Of a stretch of 64,000 nucleotides of DNA, positions 24,780 to 32,896 are shown piece by piece (within the stretch, counting starts at the first letter, position 1; each line of letters starts with the position of its first letter). Made by a program: the position numbers and the translations under genes. The DNA comes from CADEEN01 sp040384625 (GTDB lineage: Bacteria > Pseudomonadota > Gammaproteobacteria > Burkholderiales > Burkholderiaceae_C). A model generated the notes under the pieces. It saw nothing but the letters and a program-made list of their open reading frames with translations, had not been told where the DNA came from and searched no databases. The DNA is taken from assembly GCA_040384625.1 (NCBI GenBank), contig JAZKIW010000059.1, positions 13,850 to 77,849 on the forward strand, in the 5' to 3' direction.

Positions 24780-25756
24780 GACTCGGCAGCCTGCGCCAGC
24801 TGAGCGTCGACGAGCAGGTCGCGCTGCTGTTCCTGATCCTGTTCGGCGTGCTGATCCTGGTCACGCTGGGCACCTTTCTCTACTCGCTGCGCGACACGCC
24901 CGACACCCACACCCCCGGCGCCCAGCGCTTCCGGCGCGATCTGCGGGCCGTCTGGATCGGCACCCTGCTGTTCTGGCTGGCCTGGATCTCCGGCCCGGTC
25001 GGCGCCACCCTGTTCTTCGGCCTGTTCTCTTTCCTGGCGCTGCGCGAATTCATCACCCTGCAGCACACCCGGCGCAGCGACCACCGCAGCCTGATCCTGG
25101 CCTTCTTCTTCGTGCTGCCGGTGCAGTACGCGATCGTCGCCACGCGTCACTTCGACCTGTTCACCGTCTTCATCCCCGTGTACGTCTTCTTCGCCATACC
25201 CGTGGTCAGCGCGCTGGCCGGCGATCCGCACCGCTTCCTCGAACGCAACGCCAAGATCCAGTGGGGCATCGTGGTCTGCGTCTACGGCTTGTCGCACGCA
25301 CCGGCCCTGCTGCTGCTCGATTTCAAGGGCTACGAGGGCCGTGGCGCCTTCCTGCTCTTCTTCCTGGTCATCGTCGCCGCCGTGGCCCAGGTGGTGCAGG
25401 AGCTGTCCAGCCGCTGGCTGCGGCGCCGGCCGCTGGCGCGCCAGATCAGCCGCAGCTTCTCGGCGCGGGCCTGGATCATCGGCACCCTGGCCGCGGCCGT
25501 CGTCGGTGGGCTGCTGTACTGGATCACGCCGTTCAAGGCCGGCCAGGCCTTGGTGATGGCCTTCATCGCCGCCGGCTGCGGCACACTCGGCGAGTTCGTC
25601 ATGAAGGCCTTGAAGCGCGACGCCGGCGTGCACCATTGGGGCAACCGCAGCGGCGTGACCGGTGCGGTCGGCCTGCTGGACCGCGTCGCACCGCTGTGTT
25701 TCGCGGCACCGGTGTTCTTCCATTCGGTGCGCTGGTACTTCAAGTTGAGCCTCTGA
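24776..25756 (+). CDS. Phosphatidate cytidylyltransferase-like protein (CdsA family)
   Basis: A 326-residue integral membrane protein with about eight hydrophobic segments. The C-terminal signature region LKRDAGVHHWGNRSGVTG then LLDRVAPL is a diverged form of the CdsA motif: KRD, a gap, and LDR are recognisable, but the usual K-D-x-G-x-x-x-P-G-H-G-G core is altered (HHWGNRSG). CdsA makes CDP-diacylglycerol from phosphatidate and CTP. The divergence from the canonical signature leaves substrate and direction uncertain. Its start overlaps the acyltransferase stop. ruvC follows after eight bases. Confidence 0.8.
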   Translation: MRLGSLRQLSVDEQVALLFLILFGVLILVTLGTFLYSLRDTPDTHTPGAQRFRRDLRAVWIGTLLFWLAWISGPVGATLFFGLFSFLALREFITLQHTRRSDHRSLILAFFFVLPVQYAIVATRHFDLFTVFIPVYVFFAIPVVSALAGDPHRFLERNAKIQWGIVVCVYGLSHAPALLLLDFKGYEGRGAFLLFFLVIVAAVAQVVQELSSRWLRRRPLARQISRSFSARAWIIGTLAAAVVGGLLYWITPFKAGQALVMAFIAAGCGTLGEFVMKALKRDAGVHHWGNRSGVTGAVGLLDRVAPLCFAAPVFFHSVRWYFKLSL

Positions 25757-25764
25757 CCATCCCC

Positions 25765-26313
25765 ATGCGCATCCTCGGCATCGACCCCGGCCTGCAGACC
25801 ACCGGCTTCGGCATCATCGACGCCGACGGCCCGCGCCTGGGCTACGTGGCCAGCGGCACGATCAAGACTGCGACCGTCGCGCGCGGCGACCTGCCGGCGC
25901 GGCTGAAGATCATCTTCGAAGGCGTGTGCGAGGTCGCGGCGCGCTACGAAGCCAGTTGCGCCGCCGTCGAGATCGTCTTCGTCAACGTCAACCCGCAGAG
26001 CACCCTGCTGCTCGGCCAGGCGCGCGGCGCGGCGCTGGCGGCCCTGGTGTCGCGCTCGCTCGCAGTGTCGGAGTACACCGCACTGCAGATGAAGAAGGCC
26101 ATCGTCGGCAGTGGGCACGCCCAGAAGTCACAGGTGCAGGCGATGGTGCAACGCCTGCTGTCGCTGTCGGCCGCGCCGGGCACCGATGCGGCTGATGCGC
26201 TGGGCATCGCTATTACCCATGCGCACGCCGGCGCATCGCTGGCGGCGCTGGCCAAGGTCACGCCGCTCGAGCGCCGCCAGCACGCGCAGTACCGGCGCGG
26301 GCGGGCTTATTGA
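25765..26313 (+). CDS. ruvC: Holliday junction resolvase RuvC
   Basis: A 182-residue endonuclease that cuts Holliday junctions. The RNase H-like fold opens with MRILGIDPGLQTTGFG, giving catalytic Asp7. The second acidic residue is in AAVEIVFVNVNPQS, and the last pair in GTDAADALGIAITHAH. LLLGQARGAALA is the conserved helix. Length is standard (E. coli 173). No ruvA or ruvB in the window, unlike enterobacteria. It is eight bases from the cdsA-like gene. Confidence 0.95.
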   Translation: MRILGIDPGLQTTGFGIIDADGPRLGYVASGTIKTATVARGDLPARLKIIFEGVCEVAARYEASCAAVEIVFVNVNPQSTLLLGQARGAALAALVSRSLAVSEYTALQMKKAIVGSGHAQKSQVQAMVQRLLSLSAAPGTDAADALGIAITHAHAGASLAALAKVTPLERRQHAQYRRGRAY

Positions 26314-26338
26314 GCCGACCATCGAGAGAATGAACGCG

Positions 26339-27112
26339 ATGGATCCCAACGCCACGAACATCGACCTGCCCCGCATCGCGGTGGTGACCGGCGGTGCGAA
26401 GGGCATCGGCTGGGCGACCGTCCAGGCGCTGCTGAAGAGCGGGGCGCTTCCTGTCCTGTTCGACCGCGACGCCGAGGCGCTCGGGACAGCAACCGAGGCC
26501 CTGACCCGGCAGGCCATCGACCACCTGGTGGTCCAGGTCGATGTCACCGACGAGCCTGCCGTCGAGGCGGCTTTCGCCCAGGTTCAGGCGCGCTACGGCC
26601 GCATCGACGTCCTCGTCAACAACGCGGGCACCGCGCTGCGCCGGCCGACCCTCGAGTTGTCGGCGGCAGACTGGCAGAAGGTCGTCGACCTGAACCTGAC
26701 GGCGGTCTTCCTGTGCTGCCGCGCTGCGGCGCGCTCGATGGTCCCGGCCGGTCGTGGCGCGATCGTGAACGTTGCATCGATCATGGGGCTGTCGGGCGGC
26801 GGCCCTTATCCAAACCTGTCCTACCACTCGACCAAGGGAGCGATCGTCAACATGACGCGGGCCCTGGCCGTCGAATGGGCCGCCAACGGCATTCGCGTCA
26901 ATGCGGTCGCCCCGGCGTGGGTGCGCACCGAGCTGACCCAGCGCCTGCTGAGCGACCCGGCGATGGTGGACCGGATCCTCGATCTGACGCCGATGCGCAG
27001 CCTAGTCGAAGCCACCGACGTGGCCGATGCCATTGCCTTCCTGGTCTCGGACCAGGCGCGCATGATCACCGGTCACACCCTGCCGATCGACGGCGGCTAT
27101 CTGGCGCAATAG
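26339..27112 (+). CDS. SDR family oxidoreductase (FabG-like)
   Basis: A 257-residue classical short-chain dehydrogenase. It has the cofactor motif VTGGAKGIG, the NNAG motif (VLVNNAGTA), catalytic Ser in NVASIMGLSG, and the YxxxK pair in YHSTKGAIV. The tail ITGHTLPIDGGY is typical of FabG-type enzymes with NAD(P)H. Substrate unknown. Two in-frame ATG codons (26330, 26339) are possible; GAGAGA at 26325-26330 suits 26339 better by spacing. It runs in the same direction as ruvC, 25 bases after its stop. Confidence 0.88.
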   Translation: MDPNATNIDLPRIAVVTGGAKGIGWATVQALLKSGALPVLFDRDAEALGTATEALTRQAIDHLVVQVDVTDEPAVEAAFAQVQARYGRIDVLVNNAGTALRRPTLELSAADWQKVVDLNLTAVFLCCRAAARSMVPAGRGAIVNVASIMGLSGGGPYPNLSYHSTKGAIVNMTRALAVEWAANGIRVNAVAPAWVRTELTQRLLSDPAMVDRILDLTPMRSLVEATDVADAIAFLVSDQARMITGHTLPIDGGYLAQ

Positions 27113-27120
27113 CGCTGCGC

Positions 27121-27333
27121 TCAGGCGGTCAGGCGCCAGGCGCCGACCGCCACATGGCCCCAGATGCCGAGGTTGAAGCCGAGCAGGCCCAGCATCTTGG
27201 CCCATCCCCACAGAGTCCGGGCGCGGCGCAGGCAGCCTTCTTCGCCGGTGAAGGCGTAGAGCAGCATGAAGAGGGCCGAGGGCAGGACCGTCGCCACAGT
27301 CAGCGTGGCCATGACCCAATAGAAAGCGATCAT
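27121..27333 (-). CDS. Small membrane protein (70 aa)
   Basis: A 70-residue hydrophobic protein with two or more predicted helices: about residues 5-28 (YWVMATLTVATVLPSALFML) and 44-64 (WAKMLGLLGFNLGIWGHV). A short charged turn with a Cys (GEEGCLRRAR) joins them. I recognise no family. It is four bases downstream of the 61-residue gene, so both appear part of the lpxC transcription unit. Compact coding with no competing ORF of similar quality supports it as real. Confidence 0.6.
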   Translation of the reverse strand: MIAFYWVMATLTVATVLPSALFMLLYAFTGEEGCLRRARTLWGWAKMLGLLGFNLGIWGHVAVGAWRLTA

Positions 27334-27337
27334 CGGC

Positions 27338-27523
27338 TCAGAGCAGCGGGGTCAGGCGCTCGAGCAGGATGACGGCGACGAAGCCGATCGCGGCGATCAG
27401 GGTCCACTTGACGATGAGCATGCCACGCTGGCGCCACACCGGCTGACCGGTGGCCACGAAGACGGCGAAGCACAGCAGGCCCGACAGCAGCAAGAGACCG
27501 AAGACGAGGCGAAAGACGAGCAT
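27338..27523 (-). CDS. Small membrane protein (61 aa) behind lpxC
   Basis: A 61-residue protein with two hydrophobic helices: LVFRLVFGLLLLSGLLCF (about 2-19) and LIVKWTLIAAIGFVAVIL (about 35-52). ATG at 27523 is 13 bases after the lpxC stop. An upstream in-frame start exists inside lpxC but the added residues are hydrophilic and out of character. Family unknown. Together with the following 70-residue gene it forms a pair of tiny membrane proteins that could modulate an envelope process. Confidence 0.6.
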   Translation of the reverse strand: MLVFRLVFGLLLLSGLLCFAVFVATGQPVWRQRGMLIVKWTLIAAIGFVAVILLERLTPLL

Positions 27524-27536
27524 CAGGCGCTCTGCA

Positions 27537-28472
27537 TCACCAGGCCGGGGCCAGTTCGGCAAAGCCGCTCGGCGCCGCGGCCGCATCGTCGAAGCTGGTG
27601 ATCTCGTACGCGCTGGCATCGGCCAGCAGCGCCCGCAGCAGCTTGTTGTTCAGCGCGTGGCCGCTCTTGAACGCAGTGTAGTGCGCCAGCATCGGGTGGC
27701 CGGCGATGTGCAGGTCACCGATGGCGTCCAGGATCTTGTGCTTGACGAACTCGTCGTCGTAGCGCAGCCCACCTTCGTTGAGCACACGCGTGTCGTCGAC
27801 CACGATCACGTTGTCCATGCTGCCGCCCAGGCCGAGGCCACGGGCACGCATCGCCTCGACGTCCTTGCTGAAACCGAAGGTGCGCGCACGCGCAATGTCG
27901 CGCTTGTAGCGGCCCGAACCCATGTCGAAGCTGACGCGCTGGCCGGTGGCATTTACCGCCGGGTGGTTGAACTCGATCTCGAAGGTCAGCACATACCCGT
28001 GGTGCGGTTCGAGCCGGGCCCACTTGAGGGCCGCACCTTCGCCCTCGCGCACTTCCACGGGCTTCAGCACGCGGATGAAGCGCTTGGGCGCGTTCTGCAA
28101 TTCGATGCCGGCGCTCTGCAGCAGGAACACGAAGCTCGCGGCCGAGCCATCAAGCACCGGCACTTCGTCGGCAGTGATGTCGATCGCCAGGTTGTCCAAG
28201 CCCAGGCCGGCACAGGCTGAGAGCAGGTGCTCGATGGTCTGCACCTTGGGCGCACCGGGGTCGCCGCCGGGGCTGATGGTCGAGGCCATGCGCGTGTCGC
28301 ACACGGCCTGCGGATTGACAGGAATGCTCACCGGCTGCGGCAGGTCGGTGCGGCGAAAGACGATGCCACTGTCGGCCGGCGCCGGCTTGAGCGTCAGCTC
28401 GACCTTCTGGCCACTGTGCACGCCCACGCCGACGGCGCGCGTCAGCGACTTGAGGGTCCGTTGTTGCAGCAT
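27537..28472 (-). CDS. lpxC: UDP-3-O-acyl-N-acetylglucosamine deacetylase LpxC
   Basis: A 311-residue zinc amidase, the committed step of lipid A synthesis. Zinc ligands are recognisable in TIEHLLSACAGLGLDN (first His) and in the KHKILDAIGDLH region (His and Asp). Other landmarks are LQQRTLKSLTRAVGVGVHSG at the start and SGHALNNKLLRALL near the end. Length matches E. coli (305). ATG at 28472 opens the conserved region. It follows ftsZ across 58 bases that hold a perfect hairpin; this is the final classic member of the dcw cluster. Confidence 0.96.
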   Translation of the reverse strand: MLQQRTLKSLTRAVGVGVHSGQKVELTLKPAPADSGIVFRRTDLPQPVSIPVNPQAVCDTRMASTISPGGDPGAPKVQTIEHLLSACAGLGLDNLAIDITADEVPVLDGSAASFVFLLQSAGIELQNAPKRFIRVLKPVEVREGEGAALKWARLEPHHGYVLTFEIEFNHPAVNATGQRVSFDMGSGRYKRDIARARTFGFSKDVEAMRARGLGLGGSMDNVIVVDDTRVLNEGGLRYDDEFVKHKILDAIGDLHIAGHPMLAHYTAFKSGHALNNKLLRALLADASAYEITSFDDAAAAPSGFAELAPAW

Positions 28473-28487
28473 GGCAGGGGCGATTGT

Positions 28488-28512
28488 CCCGCACGGTGCA
28501 AGACCGTGCGGG
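28488..28512 (-). terminator. Perfect 10-bp hairpin between ftsZ and lpxC
   Basis: CCCGCACGGT (28488-28497) and ACCGTGCGGG (28503-28512) pair perfectly around a five-base loop. On the minus strand it lies 18 bases after the ftsZ stop and 15 bases before lpxC. No U-tract follows (ACAATCG), so it is not a textbook rho-independent terminator. It may attenuate or process the transcript. Confidence 0.55.
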
Positions 28513-28530
28513 ATCGGGGGCAGCGAGGGC

Positions 28531-29751
28531 TCAATCCGCCTGTTTGCGCAGGAAGGCCGGGATCTCGATCTCGTCCATGCCGTTGCTGGCCAGGGCATCG
28601 ACCTTGGCTGCCGCCTGGGTGCGGCCATGGCGCCAGACGCTGGGTGTGCTGAGCTGGCTGTAGTCCTGCTGCGGCGGCGCCTGGGTCGGCGTGCCGGCAC
28701 CCGGCACCTGCAGCGTGCTCAGGATCGGCAGGTTGTCGGTGCCGGTGCGCAGGTTGCTGTGCACCATCGTCATCGGCGTGCTCTGCTGGATGCGCTTGGC
28801 CGGCGACAGGCCGGTGGCGATCACCGTCACGCGCAACTGGTCGCCCAGGCCTTCGTCGTAGGCGGTGCCGTAGATCACGTGCGCATCGTCCGCGGCATAG
28901 CGACGGATGGTGTTCATCGCGTTGCGGCTCTCGCTCAACTTGAAGGTCTGCTTGCTCGCCGCGATCAGCACCAGCACGCCGCGCGCACCGCTGAGGTCGA
29001 TGCCTTCGAGCAGCGGGCAGGCCACGGCCATGTCGGCCGCCTTGGTCGCACGGTCCGGGCCGCCGGCCTGGGCGGTGCCCATCATCGCCTTGCCCGGCTC
29101 GCTCATCACCGTCTTCACGTCTTCGAAGTCGACGTTGACCAGCCCCGGCACGTGGATGATGTCGCTGATGCCGCCGACGGCGTTGCGAAGCACGTCGTTC
29201 GCATGCGCGAAGGCCTGTTCCTGGGTCACGTCCTCGCCCAGCACCTCGAGCAGCTTCTCGTTCAGGATCACTATCAGCGAATCGACATTCGCTTCGAGCT
29301 CGGAGACGCCGATGTCGGCTGCCTTCATGCGTCGGTTGCCCTCGAACTCGAACGGCTTGGTGACGACTCCGACGGTCAGGATGCCCATTTCCTTGGCCAC
29401 GCGCGCGATCACCGGCGCCGCACCGGTGCCGGTGCCGCCGCCCATGCCGGCGGTGATGAACAGCATGTGCGCGCCATCGATGGCCTGGCGGATACGGTCG
29501 GTGGCTTCGTCGGCCGCGGCCTTGCCGGCTTCGGGCTTGGCGCCCGCGCCCAGGCCTGTGCTGCCGAGCTGCAGGATCTGGTCCGCATTGCTGCGGTTCA
29601 GCGCCTGGGCGTCGGTGTTGGCGCAGAGGAATTCGACCCCTTGCACGTTGTTGGCGATCATGTGCTCGACCGCGTTGCCGCCGCCGCCACCAACGCCGAT
29701 GACCTTAATGCGGGTGCCTTGGTCAAACTCTTCGATCATTTCAATCGCCAT
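28531..29751 (-). CDS. ftsZ: Cell division GTPase FtsZ
   Basis: A 406-residue tubulin homologue that builds the Z ring. Landmarks are VIGVGGGGGNAVEHM (about 17-31), the tubulin signature GGGTGTGAAPVIA, NVDFEDVKTVM, and the C-terminal peptide DEIEIPAFLRKQAD that binds FtsA/ZipA-type partners. A strong AAGGAG (29760-29765) eight bases before ATG at 29751 fixes the start. It follows ftsA over 79 bases. A flexible Pro/Gln-rich linker (about 325-385) precedes the tail. Confidence 0.98.
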   Translation of the reverse strand: MAIEMIEEFDQGTRIKVIGVGGGGGNAVEHMIANNVQGVEFLCANTDAQALNRSNADQILQLGSTGLGAGAKPEAGKAAADEATDRIRQAIDGAHMLFITAGMGGGTGTGAAPVIARVAKEMGILTVGVVTKPFEFEGNRRMKAADIGVSELEANVDSLIVILNEKLLEVLGEDVTQEQAFAHANDVLRNAVGGISDIIHVPGLVNVDFEDVKTVMSEPGKAMMGTAQAGGPDRATKAADMAVACPLLEGIDLSGARGVLVLIAASKQTFKLSESRNAMNTIRRYAADDAHVIYGTAYDEGLGDQLRVTVIATGLSPAKRIQQSTPMTMVHSNLRTGTDNLPILSTLQVPGAGTPTQAPPQQDYSQLSTPSVWRHGRTQAAAKVDALASNGMDEIEIPAFLRKQAD

Positions 29752-29830
29752 GGTGAGTGCTCCTTCGTGAGAGTGCAGTTGCCGTACAAAAAAGTGGAAG
29801 ATGTCCAACGAGCCTCAAGCGGGCCCTCAA

Positions 29831-31063
29831 TCAAAAATTGCCCAGAAACCAATCCTTGGCGCGGCCGATCACGGTTTGCACCGAGCCGGCCTTGGCGGCC
29901 ACCTTGTGCCCACGGATGCGCGCCAACCGCGCCTCCTCGAGCAAGCCCATCACGGTCGCCGAACGCGGGTTGGCGACCATGTCGGACAGCGCCGCGGCGT
30001 ACAGCGGATTGCCGCGCCGCACCGGCTTCAGGAAGATGTCTTCGCCGAGTTCGACCATGCCCGGCATGACCGCCGAGCCACCGCAGATCACGATCCCGCT
30101 CGACAGCAGCTCCTCGTAGCCCGAGTCGCGGATGACCTGGTGCACGAGCGAGAAGATTTCCTCGATGCGCGGCTCGATCACGCCGGACAGGGCCTGGCGC
30201 GACAGCAGGCGAGGCGCGCGGTCGCCGAGGCCCGGCACCTCCAGGTTCTCGCTCGGGTCGGCCAGCAGTTGCTTGGCCACGCCGTATTCGACCTTGATCT
30301 CCTCGGCATCCTTAGTGGGCGTGCGCAGCGCCATCGCGATGTCGCTGGTGATCAGATCGCCGGCGATCGGGATCACCGCCGTGTGGCGCACCGACCCGCC
30401 GGTGAAGATCTGCACGTCGGTGGTGCCGGCGCCGATGTCGACCATCGCCACCCCGAGTTCGCGTTCATCGGCTGTCAGCACCGCGTGGCTGGACGCGCTC
30501 GGGTTCAGCACCAGCTGGTCGACTTCGAGGCCGCAGCGGCGCACACACTTGACGATGTTCTCGGCCGCGCTCTGCGCGCCAGTGACGATATGGACCTTGA
30601 CTTCGAGGCGGCCGCCGCTCATGCCGATCGGCTCCTTGACCTCGTGGCCATCGATCACGAACTCCTGAGGCTCCACGAGCAGCAGGCGCTGGTCGTTCGG
30701 GATATTGATCGCCTTGGCCGTCTCGACCACGCGTGCGACGTCGACCGTACCGACTTCCTTGTCGCGCACGATGACCATGCCGGTCGAGTTCTGGCCGCGG
30801 ATGTGGCTGCCGGTGATGCCGGTGTAGACACGCGTGATCTTGCAATCGGCCATCAGCTCGGCCTCTTTCAGCGCCAGCTGGATCGACTGCACGGTCGCAT
30901 CGATGTTCACGACCACGCCGCGCTTCAGACCGTGCGAGGGCGCGCTGCCCAGCCCCGCCACCCGCAGAGCGCCGTCGGGCATCACTTCGGCCACGACGGC
31001 CATCACCTTGGCGGTGCCGATGTCCAGACCGACGATCAGATCCTTGTATTCCTTTGCGGCCAT
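29831..31063 (-). CDS. ftsA: Cell division actin-like ATPase FtsA
   Basis: A 410-residue actin-fold protein that links FtsZ to the membrane. Landmarks are DLIVGLDIGTAKVMAVVAE (phosphate 1), VDIGAGTTDVQIF (phosphate 2), GIVICGGSAVMPGM (adenosine), and a C-terminal amphipathic tail (IGRAKDWFLGNF) that would be the membrane-targeting helix. Length agrees with E. coli (420). It is 24 bases downstream of ftsQ and upstream of ftsZ. Confidence 0.97.
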   Translation of the reverse strand: MAAKEYKDLIVGLDIGTAKVMAVVAEVMPDGALRVAGLGSAPSHGLKRGVVVNIDATVQSIQLALKEAELMADCKITRVYTGITGSHIRGQNSTGMVIVRDKEVGTVDVARVVETAKAINIPNDQRLLLVEPQEFVIDGHEVKEPIGMSGGRLEVKVHIVTGAQSAAENIVKCVRRCGLEVDQLVLNPSASSHAVLTADERELGVAMVDIGAGTTDVQIFTGGSVRHTAVIPIAGDLITSDIAMALRTPTKDAEEIKVEYGVAKQLLADPSENLEVPGLGDRAPRLLSRQALSGVIEPRIEEIFSLVHQVIRDSGYEELLSSGIVICGGSAVMPGMVELGEDIFLKPVRRGNPLYAAALSDMVANPRSATVMGLLEEARLARIRGHKVAAKAGSVQTVIGRAKDWFLGNF

Positions 31064-31087
31064 CTTGGTGTCCTTGAGGCGTTCTCG

Positions 31088-31927
31088 TCAGCGAGGGGCA
31101 GCCGTCTTGCCGGCCGCGGCGATGGGCGTCGTCGACACGCCACGCAGGCGCAGCGCATAACCGTCGGGATGCCGCAGGTCGGCCGCCAACAGCGTGCGGG
31201 CACTGCCGGCGGCCGCGGCAAAGCGCTGCGTCGCCTGCTCGAAAGTTCGCACGAAGCGTGCCGCGCGAGCAATCACCTCGTCCGCGCTGCCGCGACCGAG
31301 TTCGAGGCTGGCACCGCTGCCGAGTTCGGCGCGCCAGGAACCCCGGCTCGACAACTTCAGGCTGTCGATGCGCGCGTCGATCGGCGCCAGCGTCTCGGCC
31401 AGACGCCGCTGCAGTGCCAGCATCGCCGCCGAACTGCCCTCGGGGCCAGCCAGGGTCATCAGGTTCTCGTCCTCGACATCGCCGAGGTTGGCTTCGAAGA
31501 CCTCGCCGTGATCGTTGACTAGGCGCTCGTTGCCGCGCTCGCCCTGCCACAGAGCCGCAGCGCGGTGCTCTTCGAGCGTGACCGCCAGACGGTTCGGCCA
31601 GACCCGGCGCACTACAGCCTGGCGCACCCAGGGCACCGCCTCGAACGCGGCGCGACCACGCTCGAGGTCGAAGCTGAAGAAGTTGCCGGCCAGGCGCGGC
31701 AGCGCATTGGCGCGCACCGTGGCCAGGTTGCTGCGCGAGAGCTCACCGTCCAGCGCGATCGAGCGCAGCGTGAACAGCGGCGCGCGCAGGAGCCAGGCAC
31801 CCAGCGCCGCCAGCAGCGCCGCAGCAGCGATCACAAACAGCAGGCCGGCCACCGCATTCATCAGGCGCACGTCGACCGGCAGCGCCGTATCCGCGCGGTT
31901 GCTGGTGTTGCGGCTGCGTGTGGCCAT
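31088..31927 (-). CDS. ftsQ: Cell division protein FtsQ
   Basis: A 279-residue bitopic inner-membrane protein of the FtsQ-FtsB-FtsL divisome subcomplex. After a short cytoplasmic part it has one membrane helix (about residues 26-47, AGLLFVIAAAALLAALGAWL). The POTRA-type domain begins FTLRSIALDGELSRSNLATV, followed by the beta domain with VRRVWPNRLAVTLEEHRAAA. Length is near E. coli (276). It starts three bases after the ddlB stop. The final 60 residues are less conserved. Confidence 0.93.
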   Translation of the reverse strand: MATRSRNTSNRADTALPVDVRLMNAVAGLLFVIAAAALLAALGAWLLRAPLFTLRSIALDGELSRSNLATVRANALPRLAGNFFSFDLERGRAAFEAVPWVRQAVVRRVWPNRLAVTLEEHRAAALWQGERGNERLVNDHGEVFEANLGDVEDENLMTLAGPEGSSAAMLALQRRLAETLAPIDARIDSLKLSSRGSWRAELGSGASLELGRGSADEVIARAARFVRTFEQATQRFAAAAGSARTLLAADLRHPDGYALRLRGVSTTPIAAAGKTAAPR

Positions 31928-31930
31928 GGG

Positions 31931-32896
31931 TCAGCCCTGCACCTTGGCGCTGTCAAGCCGCGCCATCCGGAGCAGCTGCACGCACAGATCTTCGTAGCCG
32001 ATACCCGCCGCGGCCGCCGACTTGGGCACCAGCGAGTGCCCGGTCATGCCGGGCGAGGTGTTCATCTCGAGCAGGAAGGCGCGTCGATCGGCCGCGCGGA
32101 TCATCAGGTCGGCGCGGCCCCAGCCGCGGCAGCCGAGTGACCGGTAGGCCGCCAGCACGATGCGCTGGATCTCGGCCTCCTCGGCCGCCGGCAGGCCGCT
32201 CGGAACGAGGTACTGGACATCGTCGGTGAAGTACTTGTTCTGGTAGTCGTAGGCGCCTTCGGGCGCCACGATGCGCACCACGGGCAGTGCGCGCGCGTTC
32301 GCGCCCTCGCCGATCACCGGGCAGGTGACTTCCTCGCCGTCGATGAACTCCTCGCACAGCACCTCGGCGTCGTGGCGCGCCGCCAGCTCGACCGCGCCCT
32401 GCATCTGCGAGTAACCGGCGACCTTGGTCACGCCGATCGACGAACCCTCATGGGGCGGCTTAACGATCAGCGGCAGGCCGAGCGTGTCGGGCACGGTGCG
32501 CGTGTGTGCCGGCGAGTGCTCGCCGACGCCGAGCACCACATGGCGCGGCGTCGGCAGGCCGTCGGCGAGCCAGAGTCGCTTAGTCATGACCTTGTCGATC
32601 GCGATCGCGCTGGCCATCACGCCCGAGCCGGTGTACGGAATGCCGAGCAGCTCCAGCGCCCCCTGGACCGTGCCGTCTTCCCCGTGGCGGCCGTGCAGTG
32701 CGATGAAGCAGCGTGCGAAGCCGTCGCGCTTGAGCTCGGTCAGGTCGCGCTCCGACGGGTCGAAGGCATGCGCATCGACCCCTTGGCTTTGCAGCGCGGC
32801 GAGCACGCCGCCGCCACTCATCAGCGAGATCTCGCGCTCGGCACTGCTGCCGCCCATCAGGACCGCGACCTTGCCGAAGGACACCGCATGGCTCAT
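31931..32896 (-). CDS. ddlB: D-alanine-D-alanine ligase DdlB
   Basis: A 321-residue ATP-grasp ligase that forms the D-Ala-D-Ala dipeptide for peptidoglycan. Landmarks are VAVLMGGSSAEREISLMSG (about 10-28), LHGRHGEDGTVQGALELLGIPYTGSG in the first domain, VKPPHEGSSIGV for ATP binding and the C-terminal LEMNTSPGMTGHSLVPKSA. It overlaps the murC stop by four bases and is followed by ftsQ. It has the usual length (E. coli DdlB 306). First long landmark split: LHGRHGEDGTVQG then ALELLGIPYTG. Confidence 0.96.
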   Translation of the reverse strand: MSHAVSFGKVAVLMGGSSAEREISLMSGGGVLAALQSQGVDAHAFDPSERDLTELKRDGFARCFIALHGRHGEDGTVQGALELLGIPYTGSGVMASAIAIDKVMTKRLWLADGLPTPRHVVLGVGEHSPAHTRTVPDTLGLPLIVKPPHEGSSIGVTKVAGYSQMQGAVELAARHDAEVLCEEFIDGEEVTCPVIGEGANARALPVVRIVAPEGAYDYQNKYFTDDVQYLVPSGLPAAEEAEIQRIVLAAYRSLGCRGWGRADLMIRAADRRAFLLEMNTSPGMTGHSLVPKSAAAAGIGYEDLCVQLLRMARLDSAKVQG

